A stretch of DNA of 56,133 nt from Clostridia bacterium (GCA_017522205.1 JAFWZS010000073.1:1-56133); one strand, 5' to 3'; shown: positions 1 to 7,705, counted from the stretch's first letter. The notes: generated by a model from the letters alone, not told the origin. Made by a program: numbers and translations.

Positions 1-998
1 CTCTTACCAAGCTCGTTATCTTCTGCACCGTAACCGGGAGCAATGTGAACAACGCCTGTACCTTCTTCAGCGTCAACATCTTCCCAAGCTACGATTTTAT
101 GTTCGAAGCCCTGCTGAGCTTCAAGCTCGGGGAAGCAGGTGTCGTAATTCTTACCAACAAGCTCTTCACCCTTGAACATACGGAGAACCTCAAGCTTGTC
201 GTCGCCGAGATACTTGATTGCGTTCTTAGCGAGGATAAGTGTCTTTTCGTCGCTCTTAACCTTAACTTCAACGTAGTCGATTTCAGGGTTAACTGCAAGA
301 GCTACGTTTGATGAAAGTGTCCAGGGAGTTGTTGTCCAAACGATGATTTTGCTGTTTGTGCCTTCAATGGGAAGCTTGAAGAAAACAGAGTTATGAGTAA
401 CGGTCTTGTATGAACCGGTCATTTCATGCTCTGAAAGTGATGTACCGCAACGGGGACACCAGGGCATTGGCTTGTATTCTCTCTTGATCCAGCCGTTGTT
501 GTCGCAGGTCTTGAGGAAGTGCCAGATGCTTGTGATATTAAGGTCTGTGTTGGTGTAGTAGGAGTTGTCCCACTGCATCCACTGACCGAGTCTCTTTGAC
601 TGTTCGGTAATAACGCCTGAGTACTGCTTTACACGGTCAACGCACTTTCTTGTGAACTTGTCGATGCCGAAATCTTCAATGTCCTTCTTTGATTCGAAGC
701 CGAGGTCTCTTTCAACACCAACTTCTACCCAGAGACCCTGGCTGTCGAAACCGTTCTGGCAGCGGCAGTCATAGCCCTGCATATACTTGTATCTGATGAA
801 TGTATCCTTGAGAGTACGGCCCCATGCGTGGTGAATACCCATAGGATTGTTAGCTGTAATAGGTCCGTCTATAAAACGGAAGCGTTCCTTACCCTGATTT
901 TTTTCTTTTCTTTTTTCGTAGCAATTGTTATCTTCCCAGAACTTGAGAACCTCATGTTCCATGGCGATAAAGCTGTTGCTTTTTTCCATTTCTGCCAT
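1..998 (-). CDS. ileS: isoleucyl-tRNA synthetase, N-terminal part (runs off left edge)
   Basis: Class I synthetase that charges tRNA-Ile in the cytoplasm. Only about the first 332 residues are in the window; the gene continues past base 1. The ATG at 998 follows GGAGG by 8 bases. The HIGH-type nucleotide-binding motif is present in the variant form GIHHAWGRT (residues 54-62) after DGPITANNP. A Trp-Cys-Pro-x-Cys segment, the editing-domain motif TTPWTL and GTGVVHIAPGYG follow in the right order for IleS. The gene is transcribed away from the plus-strand block to its right and has its own promoter. I found no T-box leader (no GGGTGG-type antiterminator motif) in the short region between promoter and start, although many Firmicutes ileS genes have one. 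Confidence 0.95.
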   Translation of the reverse strand, partial: MAEMEKSNSFIAMEHEVLKFWEDNNCYEKRKEKNQGKERFRFIDGPITANNPMGIHHAWGRTLKDTFIRYKYMQGYDCRCQNGFDSQGLWVEVGVERDLGFESKKDIEDFGIDKFTRKCVDRVKQYSGVITEQSKRLGQWMQWDNSYYTNTDLNITSIWHFLKTCDNNGWIKREYKPMPWCPRCGTSLSEHEMTGSYKTVTHNSVFFKLPIEGTNSKIIVWTTTPWTLSSNVALAVNPEIDYVEVKVKSDEKTLILAKNAIKYLGDDKLEVLRMFKGEELVGKNYDTCFPELEAQQGFEHKIVAWEDVDAEEGTGVVHIAPGYGAEDNELGK

Positions 999-1072
999 TG
1001 CTTGATTCCTCCGTAAAAAATTTTTACCGAAAACCGATGAAAACATACTTCACCGATTATATATACCGTAAC

Positions 1073-1101
1073 AGTATACAATATTATGTCAGATTTTTCA
1101 A
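1073..1101 (-). promoter_or_regulatory. ileS promoter
   Basis: On the minus strand, TTGAAA (1096-1101) and TATACT (1073-1078) are separated by 17 bases, a good SigA-type match about 75 bases upstream of the ileS start. Confidence 0.7.
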
Positions 1102-1165
1102 GGGTTTCGCAGGATAAAATATTGTATATAATAATAAATAAACAGTAAACATTCTGTAATAAGCC

Positions 1166-1194
1166 TTGACCTTTTGAGAATAAGTATGTATTAT
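1166..1194 (+). promoter_or_regulatory. promoter of the 45-aa secreted peptide gene
   Basis: TTGACC (1166-1171), 17 bases, then TATTAT (1189-1194). It predicts a start near 1201 and a leader of about 34 bases before the ATG at 1235, which supports the short ORF downstream being expressed. Confidence 0.65.
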
Positions 1195-1234
1195 AGCATT
1201 CGGCAAAAAACAAGAAGGGGTGAAAAAGAAAAAA

Positions 1235-1372
1235 ATGAGAAGATTTTCAAGATTTGCAGCTATTGTGGTTTCTCTTACAATGCTTCTGTCGCTTTCAGGT
1301 GCAGCAGCCTTTTCCGGAGAAGAAGCTACCGTGGAAAAGACCATTACTCAGATTACAGAATACTTTAAATAA
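1235..1372 (+). CDS. 45-aa secreted small peptide, unknown function
   Basis: A short reading frame of 45 codons. It starts MRRFSRFAAIVV, has a positively charged N-terminus and a hydrophobic run with a small-residue SGAAAFS cleavage region, then a polar tail of about 20 residues ending in EYFK. This is a textbook signal peptide with a very short mature part. A promoter sits at 1166-1194 and an AAGGGGTG ribosome site at 1215-1222. An in-frame GTG at 1220 would add five lysine-rich residues but overlaps the ribosome site, so the ATG is preferred. A hairpin with a T-run follows. It could be a secreted signal peptide, or the stump of a longer secreted protein. I recognise no family. Confidence 0.55.
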   Translation: MRRFSRFAAIVVSLTMLLSLSGAAAFSGEEATVEKTITQITEYFK

Positions 1373-1392
1373 AATTTTAAAATATATGCAAC

Positions 1393-1437
1393 ACTTCTGC
1401 CTCAGATTTTGTCTAATAGGGCAGAGGTGATTTTTTT
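1393..1437 (+). terminator. intrinsic terminator overlapping the next gene's ribosome site
   Basis: A 9-bp stem (1393-1401 with 1420-1428, one G-T pair) is followed by GA and seven T (1431-1437). The T-run abuts the ATG of the lipoprotein gene at 1438, and the 3' arm contains its AGAGGTG ribosome site. Confidence 0.55.
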
Positions 1438-1812
1438 ATGAAAAAGACATTGATGGTTTTATTGGCAGTCATTCTTATATTTACTTTTTTCGGCTGCGCA
1501 AAAAGAGAAAACAGAGCGGACACTTCCCTTAAAGAGGGTGAAATTAAGCTTTCGGGATATGTGCAGGAAAGTTACGGTTCTTCACTTCTTCTTCAAAAGG
1601 CAGAAGGTTACGACTGGGAGGACTATGCAGGTGACAGAGTTTTTGTAAACATTGGCGACAACACAGACTTTGTGGTTGACGGCTGGTACGTTACAGACCT
1701 TACTGCAGATTACTTTGAAGGTAAGCACATAAGTGTTATCTGCAGTGAATACATACTTGAAACCTATCCAGCTCAGCTTCAGAGTGAAAGAATGATAATT
1801 CTGCTTGATTAA
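1438..1812 (+). CDS. small lipoprotein, unknown function
   Basis: A 124-residue protein with a lipoprotein signal: MKKTLMVLLAVILIF followed by a lipobox ending FFGC, so Cys 20 would be lipidated and the protein anchored on the outer face of the membrane. The mature part is acidic, with a stretch (KLSGYVQESYGSSLLLQ) that resembles the small OB- or beta-barrel-type lipoproteins common in Clostridia, but I cannot assign a family. The start is fixed by AGAGGTG 9 bases upstream of the ATG. It follows the 45-aa peptide gene across a hairpin that may terminate only part of the transcripts, and precedes the ceramidase-like gene, which has its own promoter. Confidence 0.7.
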   Translation: MKKTLMVLLAVILIFTFFGCAKRENRADTSLKEGEIKLSGYVQESYGSSLLLQKAEGYDWEDYAGDRVFVNIGDNTDFVVDGWYVTDLTADYFEGKHISVICSEYILETYPAQLQSERMIILLD

Positions 1813-1839
1813 CAAATATTTAAAATATCTGGCAAAAAA

Positions 1840-1868
1840 TTGAAAAAGCTTCAAAAGTATGTTATACT
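1840..1868 (+). promoter_or_regulatory. promoter of the ceramidase-like gene
   Basis: TTGAAA (1840-1845), 17 bases, TATACT (1863-1868). The expected transcript start near 1875 lies inside the hairpin at 1867-1896, giving a leader of only about 26 bases. Confidence 0.65.
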
Positions 1869-1900
1869 CTCCTTGCAATTCAAAGCAAGGGGAGTTTTTT
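1867..1900 (+). terminator. terminator-like hairpin directly before the 1901 start codon
   Basis: A 10-bp stem (1867-1876 with 1887-1896, one G-T pair) followed by six T (1895-1900) that end at the ATG. It would stop readthrough from the lipoprotein gene. Transcripts from the promoter at 1840-1868 would lack the 5' arm, so they would escape it and expose the AAGGGGAG ribosome site. Confidence 0.6.
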
Positions 1901-3607
1901 ATGAAGAAAATTTTAGCAATTACTCTTTCAGTTATTATGATTTTTTCCTGCTCGGCAATTCCCGCCTTTGCAGCAGATACAGGAGAGTTTGATATGAAAA
2001 ATTCACTCAACAGATTTCTCGGTACAGTTGTTGAAACTCTTATCGGTGCGGTAGACTTCTGTCTCGGAGAAAACAAGTCTTTCGTAAGAGAAGACGAATT
2101 TGTTTATGACAATTTCTATGAGGGCACAGCTGAATTTATCGAAGAAGCAAAAGAGGGTGCAAAGTGGTCACTTGGCTACAGCAGCGAAAGTCTCGTGCCT
2201 GAAAATTTTGAGGACTACGATCTTTACCTTGGTGGCTTTATGTGCGAGAAGAATATGTTCACCAACGATGTGAGAGAAGTTCTCGACGATATGAAGGTAA
2301 GAGTTATTGCTCTCAATGACGGTTCAGGCAGAGGTACTTCAGTTTTTGCAACCGTTGACTCAATTGGTGTTTCAAACGGTGACATCAGACACATCAGAGG
2401 TCTTCTCGACACTTACGCAAAAGAAAACGGTCTTAACTCAATCAATATTTTTGCAACCCACGTGCATTCAGGTATCGACACTCAGGGAATGTGGACTGAG
2501 ATAATCAAGAAGTGGCCGAGAAATATTCTCACATCGGCTCTCAGGCTTTCTAAGTATCAGCTTCAGGGTACAGACCCCGAATATATGGAATTTTTCTACG
2601 GAAAAATCAAAGGTGCAATTGAAAAGGCTGTTTCCTCAATGGAAGAGGGTGAAATGACCTTTGCAAGAAAGGATATCGGTGAGAGATATTTCAATAACAA
2701 GAACAGACCTTCAGCATCTGCTATGGATACAGAGCTTAAGCGTTTTACGTTTACTCCCGATAATAAAGAAGTCACACCTACAATTATCCTTAATATGGCG
2801 GCTCATCCCGACGTTGCCGGTCTTGCAGTAGGGGACGAAGTAAACGGTCACGGCATTTCAGGCGACTACGTTTATTACATAGGCGAAACCCTTAATAAAG
2901 CAGGCTACAACTTTATGTTCTTCAACGGTGCAATCTGCGGTATTTATATTGGTGAAATCAAGGCTGAAGCTGAAAGAAGAGTGGATAAGCCTGCAAACTA
3001 CGGCAGAGAAATCGGCAGAATGGTGCTTTCACTCACAAAAACTGAAGAAGAAATCAAGTCTGATCCCTTCCTTTCCACACCTGATTTTAAGGTTGAGGAT
3101 GAATACATTGTCTGGTATGAAGGCTGGACTCCAACTACTGAAACAAAGGTTGAGCCTATCCTCAACATAAGACTTTCAAAGGTTGACATCAAGGTGCAGA
3201 ATCCTCTCATCAGAGCAGCCTCGAAAATCAAGCTCGTAAACTATCTTGTTAAGGTGAAAGGCTTCAGAGACTACTATCTTACAACAGAAATCGGCTATAT
3301 TGAAATGGGCAAGGATATCAAAATTGCAATGGTACCAGGTGAGCTTTGCACAGATCTTGCTTATGGCGGAACTTCTCTTAAGGCAGAAAACAGCATAAGC
3401 GGTAAGGACTTTGAGGGCAAAACTCTCGTAGATATTTTCGGTGAAGATGTAATCGTATTTGGTCTTGCAAATGACACAATAGGCTATATTGTTCCTGATA
3501 ACGACTACGTAATGCTTCTCAATCACGACCATTATGCAGAAACTCTTTCGGTTGGTAAGCATACTGCAAGCACACTTATGAGTGCATTCGAAAGCCTTGC
3601 AAAGTAA
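1901..3607 (+). CDS. secreted neutral/alkaline ceramidase-like protein
   Basis: A 568-residue exported protein. The N-terminus (MKKILAITLSVIMIF, cleavage after PAFA) is a signal peptide. The body carries motifs resembling the N-terminal domain of the neutral/alkaline ceramidase family: ATHVHSG (zinc-ligand HxH), NMAAHPDVAG, and ISGDYVYYIGETL with a following FFNGAICGIYIGE. Members hydrolyse the amide bond of ceramide and related lipids outside the cell. The ATG at 1901 is chosen because it has AAGGGGAG 7 bases upstream; an upstream in-frame ATG at 1859 lies within the promoter. A strong terminator follows. Substrate is unknown; a broader metal-dependent hydrolase role is possible. Confidence 0.65.
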   Translation: MKKILAITLSVIMIFSCSAIPAFAADTGEFDMKNSLNRFLGTVVETLIGAVDFCLGENKSFVREDEFVYDNFYEGTAEFIEEAKEGAKWSLGYSSESLVPENFEDYDLYLGGFMCEKNMFTNDVREVLDDMKVRVIALNDGSGRGTSVFATVDSIGVSNGDIRHIRGLLDTYAKENGLNSINIFATHVHSGIDTQGMWTEIIKKWPRNILTSALRLSKYQLQGTDPEYMEFFYGKIKGAIEKAVSSMEEGEMTFARKDIGERYFNNKNRPSASAMDTELKRFTFTPDNKEVTPTIILNMAAHPDVAGLAVGDEVNGHGISGDYVYYIGETLNKAGYNFMFFNGAICGIYIGEIKAEAERRVDKPANYGREIGRMVLSLTKTEEEIKSDPFLSTPDFKVEDEYIVWYEGWTPTTETKVEPILNIRLSKVDIKVQNPLIRAASKIKLVNYLVKVKGFRDYYLTTEIGYIEMGKDIKIAMVPGELCTDLAYGGTSLKAENSISGKDFEGKTLVDIFGEDVIVFGLANDTIGYIVPDNDYVMLLNHDHYAETLSVGKHTASTLMSAFESLAK

Positions 3608-3625
3608 AATTAAATAAATATACAA

Positions 3626-3666
3626 CAACCTGTAACAAGTTTTCCGAGTTACAGGTTGATTTTTTT
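3626..3666 (+). terminator. strong intrinsic terminator after the ceramidase-like gene
   Basis: Perfect 11-bp stem CAACCTGTAAC (3626-3636) with GTTACAGGTTG (3648-3658), followed by AT and a T-run to 3666. Confidence 0.85.
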
Positions 3667-3683
3667 CGTGAGAATGGTATAAT
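3656..3683 (+). promoter_or_regulatory. promoter of the SDR-sulfatase operon
   Basis: TTGATT (3656-3661), 16 bases, TATAAT (3678-3683). The -35 box lies in the terminator's 3' arm and T-run, so terminator and promoter are packed together. Confidence 0.65.
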
Positions 3684-3710
3684 AGGTTAAATAGACAAAG
3701 GAGATGCAAT

Positions 3711-4484
3711 ATGGAATACAATTTTAACTTTAAAGGCAAATCCGTACTTATAACCGGTGCTGCAAGCGGAATCGGTCTTGAAGCTGCAAAGGCGTACCTT
3801 TCCTGCGGCGCTGATGTGTATATGAGTGACTATAATGAAGAAGCTGTTACAGAAAAAGCAAGAGAGCTTTTTCTTCAGTATTCCGACAGTGTAGTTGTTG
3901 CTGTTGCCGCAGACAATACAAAAGAGGAAGATATAGAAAAAATTGCCTCTGCCGTAAAGGAAAATACAGGCAGAATAGATATTCTCGTTAACAACGCCGG
4001 TATGTCTCACTCAGCTTACAGTATCAACGAATCAAGAGCTGATTGGGGTAAGGTTATTGACCTTAACCTTACAAGTCAGTTCTTTATGTCACAGAAAATT
4101 GCAAACGAATTTATGATTCCGGCTAAGTCGGGCAAAATTATCAACACCTGCTCTCTCGGTGGAATTCTCGGTATACCCTCTGCAGCAGCCTACAGTGCAA
4201 GTAAGGGCGGCGTTATGCAGATTACAAAGTCGCTTTCCTGTGAATGGGCGAGATTCGGCATCACCGTAAACGCAGTCTGCCCCGGTTTCGTTGAAACTCC
4301 GCTTATTAAAAATGAAATGGCTAATGAAAAGTGGATGGCATATATGACCAAGCGCACACCTATGAGAAGACTCGCAAAGCCTGAGGACGTTGCAGGTGCA
4401 ATGCTCTTTTTTGCATCAGATATGGCTTCATACATTACAGGTACATCTCTTGTAATTGACGGCGGATTCTCAGCAGGCTCATAA
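3711..4484 (+). CDS. short-chain dehydrogenase/reductase
   Basis: A 257-residue classical SDR. It has the Rossmann cofactor motif TGAASGIG at residues 15-22, the NNAG motif in mid-protein, the catalytic YSASKGG (Tyr and Lys of YxxxK) with an upstream Ser in CSLGG, and the C-terminal ITGTSLVIDGG typical of the FabG/glucose dehydrogenase subgroup. It should oxidise or reduce a small hydroxy or keto compound with NAD(P)(H). AAGGAGA lies 6 bases before the ATG. The next gene, a sulfatase, begins 2 bases after the stop, so the pair is probably co-translated, suggesting that the SDR acts on a sugar, sterol or alcohol freed from a sulfate ester. Exact substrate cannot be read from sequence. Confidence 0.9.
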   Translation: MEYNFNFKGKSVLITGAASGIGLEAAKAYLSCGADVYMSDYNEEAVTEKARELFLQYSDSVVVAVAADNTKEEDIEKIASAVKENTGRIDILVNNAGMSHSAYSINESRADWGKVIDLNLTSQFFMSQKIANEFMIPAKSGKIINTCSLGGILGIPSAAAYSASKGGVMQITKSLSCEWARFGITVNAVCPGFVETPLIKNEMANEKWMAYMTKRTPMRRLAKPEDVAGAMLFFASDMASYITGTSLVIDGGFSAGS

Positions 4485-4486
4485 AA

Positions 4487-5788
4487 ATGAAAAGAAAAAA
4501 CATTCTCTTTTTCTTCACTGACCAGCAAAGGTATGATACCTTTAACAGCGATATAATGCCGGAGCTTTCTTCACTTGCAAGTGAAGGCATTACATTTGAT
4601 AACTGCTTTACCTGTCAGCCGGTATGCGGCCCTGCAAGAGCCTGTCTGCAGTCGGGATTGTATGCAAGTGAAACCGGGTGCTATAAAAACGGAATCTCAC
4701 TTCCGAGGAATATAAAGCCTCTTGCGGAATATTTTAACGAAGCAGGCTACGACACGGCATATATCGGAAAGTGGCACCTTGCCTCCGACCTCAGATTCAA
4801 CTGCGAAAAAACCGCCATACCAAAAGAAAGGCTTGGCGGTTATAGGTATTTCAGAGGCTCCGATGTGCTTGAATTTACTTCACACGGCTATGACGGTTAT
4901 ATCTTTGACGAAGACGGAAATAAAATCGACTTCAAGGGCTACCGTGCAGACTGCATAACGGATTTCGCACTGGAGTATATTGACAATTGTAAAGAAGATA
5001 AGCCTTTCTTTATGTTCCTTTCCCATATTGAGCCTCACCATCAGAACGACAGACATCGCTATGAGGGCTATAAGGAAACTGTGGATAATTACAAAGGCTA
5101 TCCGATTCCTGAGGATTTGAAATTCCTTAAAGGCGACTATGAAAAGTCATACCCGGATTACCTTTCTGCAATTAACCGTCTGGATTACAATTTAGGCAGA
5201 CTTGTAAGTAAGCTTAAAGAGAAAAATCTTTATGATGATACGATAATAATTTTCACAAGTGACCACGGCTGCCACTTCAAAACAAGAAATGCAGAATATA
5301 AGCGTTCCTGTCATGATTCCTCAATCCATATACCTCTTGTAATTTCAGGAGGAAGCTTCAAGGACGGAAAAGTTGATAGGCGACTTGTAAGCCTTCTTGA
5401 CCTTCCTGCAACCGTGCTGAGCCTTGGCGGAGTTGAAATTCCTCAGTATTTCAGGGGGCATAGCCTTGTTGAGGACAGTAAAAGGGATAATGTTTACATT
5501 GAAATAAGCGAAAGCCAATGCGCAAGAGCAATCAGAACAGAAAGATATACTTATTCGGTTTCTGCTCTTACACCCATATCGGGAATCGCAAGAAAAAGTG
5601 CGAAAGTTTATTTTGAAAATTATCTCTATGACAATGAAAATGACCCATATCAAAGGAACAACCTTGTGAAAAATATTCAATATAAAGATGTCCGTGAAAT
5701 GCTCAGAAAAGAGCTGATAAAGGAAATGAAAAAAGCAGGGGAGAAGGATTTCAGAATTCTTCCTGCAATAAAAAGCAAAAGGATTTGA
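4487..5788 (+). CDS. type I sulfatase
   Basis: A 433-residue sulfatase of the alkaline phosphatase superfamily. The N-terminal metal site FTDQQRYD (residues 10-17), the formylglycine motif CGPAR (Cys 47) in CQPVCGPARACLQSG, and the second metal site TSDHG around residue 260 are all present. Cys 47 would be converted to formylglycine by a radical-SAM maturase (anSME) in an anaerobe; none is in this window. There is no signal peptide, so the enzyme looks cytoplasmic, suited to small sulfated compounds taken up by the cell. It starts 2 bases after the SDR stop and is followed after 5 bases by an M28 peptidase. Some phosphonate or phosphodiester hydrolases share this fold, but the CxPxR motif favours a sulfatase. 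Confidence 0.9.
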   Translation: MKRKNILFFFTDQQRYDTFNSDIMPELSSLASEGITFDNCFTCQPVCGPARACLQSGLYASETGCYKNGISLPRNIKPLAEYFNEAGYDTAYIGKWHLASDLRFNCEKTAIPKERLGGYRYFRGSDVLEFTSHGYDGYIFDEDGNKIDFKGYRADCITDFALEYIDNCKEDKPFFMFLSHIEPHHQNDRHRYEGYKETVDNYKGYPIPEDLKFLKGDYEKSYPDYLSAINRLDYNLGRLVSKLKEKNLYDDTIIIFTSDHGCHFKTRNAEYKRSCHDSSIHIPLVISGGSFKDGKVDRRLVSLLDLPATVLSLGGVEIPQYFRGHSLVEDSKRDNVYIEISESQCARAIRTERYTYSVSALTPISGIARKSAKVYFENYLYDNENDPYQRNNLVKNIQYKDVREMLRKELIKEMKKAGEKDFRILPAIKSKRI

Positions 5789-5793
5789 TTTAA

Positions 5794-6705
5794 ATGACCG
5801 GACTTTCAAGAGAGATATTAGAGAAATATCAGGTCAGAAAGAGCCGTAAACAAAAAAGAGAGTTTCAGAAGCTGCTTAAAAGCTTCGCTGAAGAATATGG
5901 CTATGAAATGAAAATTGAAAAGGGCTCGCTTGGTGCTGAAAATATTGTTTTCGGAAATACAGAAACGGCTAAGGTGATTTATACTGCCCACTATGACACC
6001 TGTGCAGTAATGCCCTTGCCCAACTTTATTACACCGAAAAATCAGCTGTTTTATTGGCTTTATCAGTTTGTTCTTGTGTTTCTGATTTTTGCTGTCGCTT
6101 TTGCAGCGAGCAGCATTACAACATTTTTATTTGAAGAGCAGACGGGTGCAGTCGTAAGTCTTGTTACAGTGTATCTGCTGTTGGGGCTTATGATGTTCGG
6201 CCCTGCGAATAAGCATACAGCAAACGACAACACCTCAGGAGTAATAACCGTTCTGGAGCTTATGGCTGAAATGCCGCCTGAAAGCAGAGAAAAGTCTGCC
6301 TTTGTGCTTTTCGATTTTGAAGAGACGGGGCTTATCGGCTCAGCTTCATTTCAGTCGAAGCATAAAAAGCAGTTAAATGATAAGCTGATTTTCAATTTTG
6401 ACTGCGTTTCAGACGGTAAGAATATCCTCTTAGCCGTTAAGAAAAAGGCAAAAGATCTTGTGCCAACCTTTGAAAAGGCTTTTCAGAATGACGGCAATTT
6501 TACGATACATATTCTTACAAAAGGTGTGTTTTACCCTTCCGATCAGGCTAATTTCAGACTTGGTGTAGGTGTTGCGGCACTCAAAAAAAGCAAACACGGC
6601 ATACTTTATATGGATAAAATACACACAAAGAAGGATACAGTTTTTGAAGAAGAAAACATAGAATTTCTCAAAAATGCCTCTCTCAGACTCACGGAGCTGA
6701 TTTAA
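5794..6705 (+). CDS. M28-family zinc peptidase with internal membrane hairpin
   Basis: A 303-residue protein with all the metal-ligand motifs of M28 aminopeptidases: AHYDT (His 66), ANDNTSG near 145, FEETG near 178, NFDCVSDG near 205, and a terminal HTKKDT. Two hydrophobic segments (roughly residues 87-108 and 113-135) are inserted between the first and second metal motifs. The protein is therefore probably anchored by a hairpin in the middle of the catalytic domain, which is unusual. It follows the sulfatase by 5 bases, with AAAAGGA as a weak ribosome site, and its stop overlaps the next gene's start (TAATG). Which side of the membrane the active site faces is unclear. Confidence 0.8.
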   Translation: MTGLSREILEKYQVRKSRKQKREFQKLLKSFAEEYGYEMKIEKGSLGAENIVFGNTETAKVIYTAHYDTCAVMPLPNFITPKNQLFYWLYQFVLVFLIFAVAFAASSITTFLFEEQTGAVVSLVTVYLLLGLMMFGPANKHTANDNTSGVITVLELMAEMPPESREKSAFVLFDFEETGLIGSASFQSKHKKQLNDKLIFNFDCVSDGKNILLAVKKKAKDLVPTFEKAFQNDGNFTIHILTKGVFYPSDQANFRLGVGVAALKKSKHGILYMDKIHTKKDTVFEEENIEFLKNASLRLTELI

Positions 6706-6914
6706 TGGACAAGAAAAAACGAAAAAAGATTATCATAACTGTTTTAATTGTGATTCTCGTAATTGCTCTTTTGATTGTTTTGGGTTTTTTTGCTGTGATT
6801 TTTAAACTGCAGAACTCAGGAAATCTTTTTGAGGTTCAGGTAACCATAGACCCCGAACCCGTCAGAGATTTCCTTGTGGATACCTTTGAGGCATTCATTC
6901 CCACAAGACAATAA
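6705..6914 (+). CDS. small single-pass membrane protein
   Basis: A 69-residue protein starting with a very basic segment (MDKKKRKK), one long hydrophobic helix (about residues 9-34), and a short acidic tail with IDPEPVRDFLVDTFEAF. The basic N-terminus predicts an N-in, C-out orientation. The ATG overlaps the M28 peptidase stop by one base, so the two are translationally coupled and the small protein may be a partner of the peptidase. A terminator follows. No family recognised. Confidence 0.65.
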   Translation: MDKKKRKKIIITVLIVILVIALLIVLGFFAVIFKLQNSGNLFEVQVTIDPEPVRDFLVDTFEAFIPTRQ

Positions 6915-6920
6915 AAAAGT

Positions 6921-6952
6921 GGCTGCCGCTACCAGAAAGGTAGCCGACAGCC
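6921..6952. terminator. bidirectional terminator between convergent genes
   Basis: GGCTG and GCTACC pair with GGTAGC and CAGCC around a small internal loop; the hairpin is flanked by an A-run on the left and TTTT on the right, serving both the plus operon and the minus-strand gene pair. Confidence 0.75.
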
Positions 6953-6960
6953 TTTTAAGT

Positions 6961-7350
6961 TTATTCAAATCTTTTCATCGCATCGATTGAAAGAACGGTT
7001 GTGTAAATTATAGCACCAACTGATAACAGCAAGGAGATTACGGAGATTATGGGATATGTTTCTCCGTAGAACGGCACTATGTAAACTGTAATAAAGTAAA
7101 GCGGTAGACCTGCCAGAACGCCCCAGTTTTTCAGCGGCTTTTTATAGTATATAAAGTATATCAAAAATGTTAAGGCCGAAAAAACAAGTGAGTAGAAAAT
7201 ATAGCCAATAATTGAATCGTTGCCGAAATCAAGGGGACCTCCAAGCTTTGTTTTGATGTGAAGATACGGGTCAAGAACTATGTAAGCATTTACGATAATC
7301 GGATAAATCCATCCGAGATAATAACCTATAAGCGGTATAATTTTCTTCAT
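6961..7350 (-). CDS. multi-pass membrane protein, unknown
   Basis: A 129-residue hydrophobic protein with about four predicted membrane segments (near residues 6-24, 45-65, 73-90 and 97-117). The start at 7350 is chosen because AAGGAGTG lies 6 bases upstream; a longer reading frame reaches back into the previous gene and has no ribosome site. It is the second gene of a pair with the membrane protein at 7373-7705, 22 bases apart. I recognise no family or catalytic residue. Confidence 0.6.
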   Translation of the reverse strand: MKKIIPLIGYYLGWIYPIIVNAYIVLDPYLHIKTKLGGPLDFGNDSIIGYIFYSLVFSALTFLIYFIYYKKPLKNWGVLAGLPLYFITVYIVPFYGETYPIISVISLLLSVGAIIYTTVLSIDAMKRFE

Positions 7351-7372
7351 AACTGACACTCCTTTCTGTGCC

Positions 7373-7705
7373 TTAAAAGCTGCTTTCAAAAATATAGAAT
7401 ATAAAGAAAGCAATAGCTCCTGTCATAATAAAATGAATAAGTTCTTTTATTCTTTCCTTTTTGTTACTTCCGATATAGCCCAGCTTTACGAAAAAGCTTA
7501 TTACAGCAAAGATACCGAAAACATGCCAGGTGAATAAATCTATGGGGAAAAGAATTTTATCAATCAGTAAATATATAAGCTCAAAGATTTTTAAGTCAGG
7601 GAAATCAATTATACAGTATGAGAACATGAGAAGATTTATTGCAAAGTAAAAGCCAACAATTCCGAGACTTATATCTGAGAAAAGCTTTTGTCTTTTAGTC
7701 AACAT
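7373..7705 (-). CDS. multi-pass membrane protein, unknown
   Basis: A 110-residue protein with about three hydrophobic helices and a basic cytoplasmic loop (SNKKERIKEL). The ATG at 7705 is preferred since AAAGGAC lies about 8 bases upstream; an alternative ATG at 7723 has no ribosome site. Its start overlaps by 11 bases the end of a possible 28-codon reading frame at 7695-7781. It is paired with the membrane protein downstream and both are probably one transcript ending at 6921-6952. Function unknown. Confidence 0.55.
   Translation of the reverse strand: MLTKRQKLFSDISLGIVGFYFAINLLMFSYCIIDFPDLKIFELIYLLIDKILFPIDLFTWHVFGIFAVISFFVKLGYIGSNKKERIKELIHFIMTGAIAFFIFYIFESSF

Noticed and set aside
999..1072. 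T-box leader for ileS
   Set aside because: The leader from the promoter to the ATG is only about 70 bases and lacks the T-box and specifier elements.
1582..2076. Minus-strand 164-codon frame opposite the lipoprotein and ceramidase-like genes
   Set aside because: Antisense to two genes with good start signals and motifs, and it crosses a promoter and terminator.
3176..4010. Two minus-strand frames of 187 and 107 codons
   Set aside because: Antisense shadows of the ceramidase-like and SDR genes; no ribosome site and they cross the terminator.
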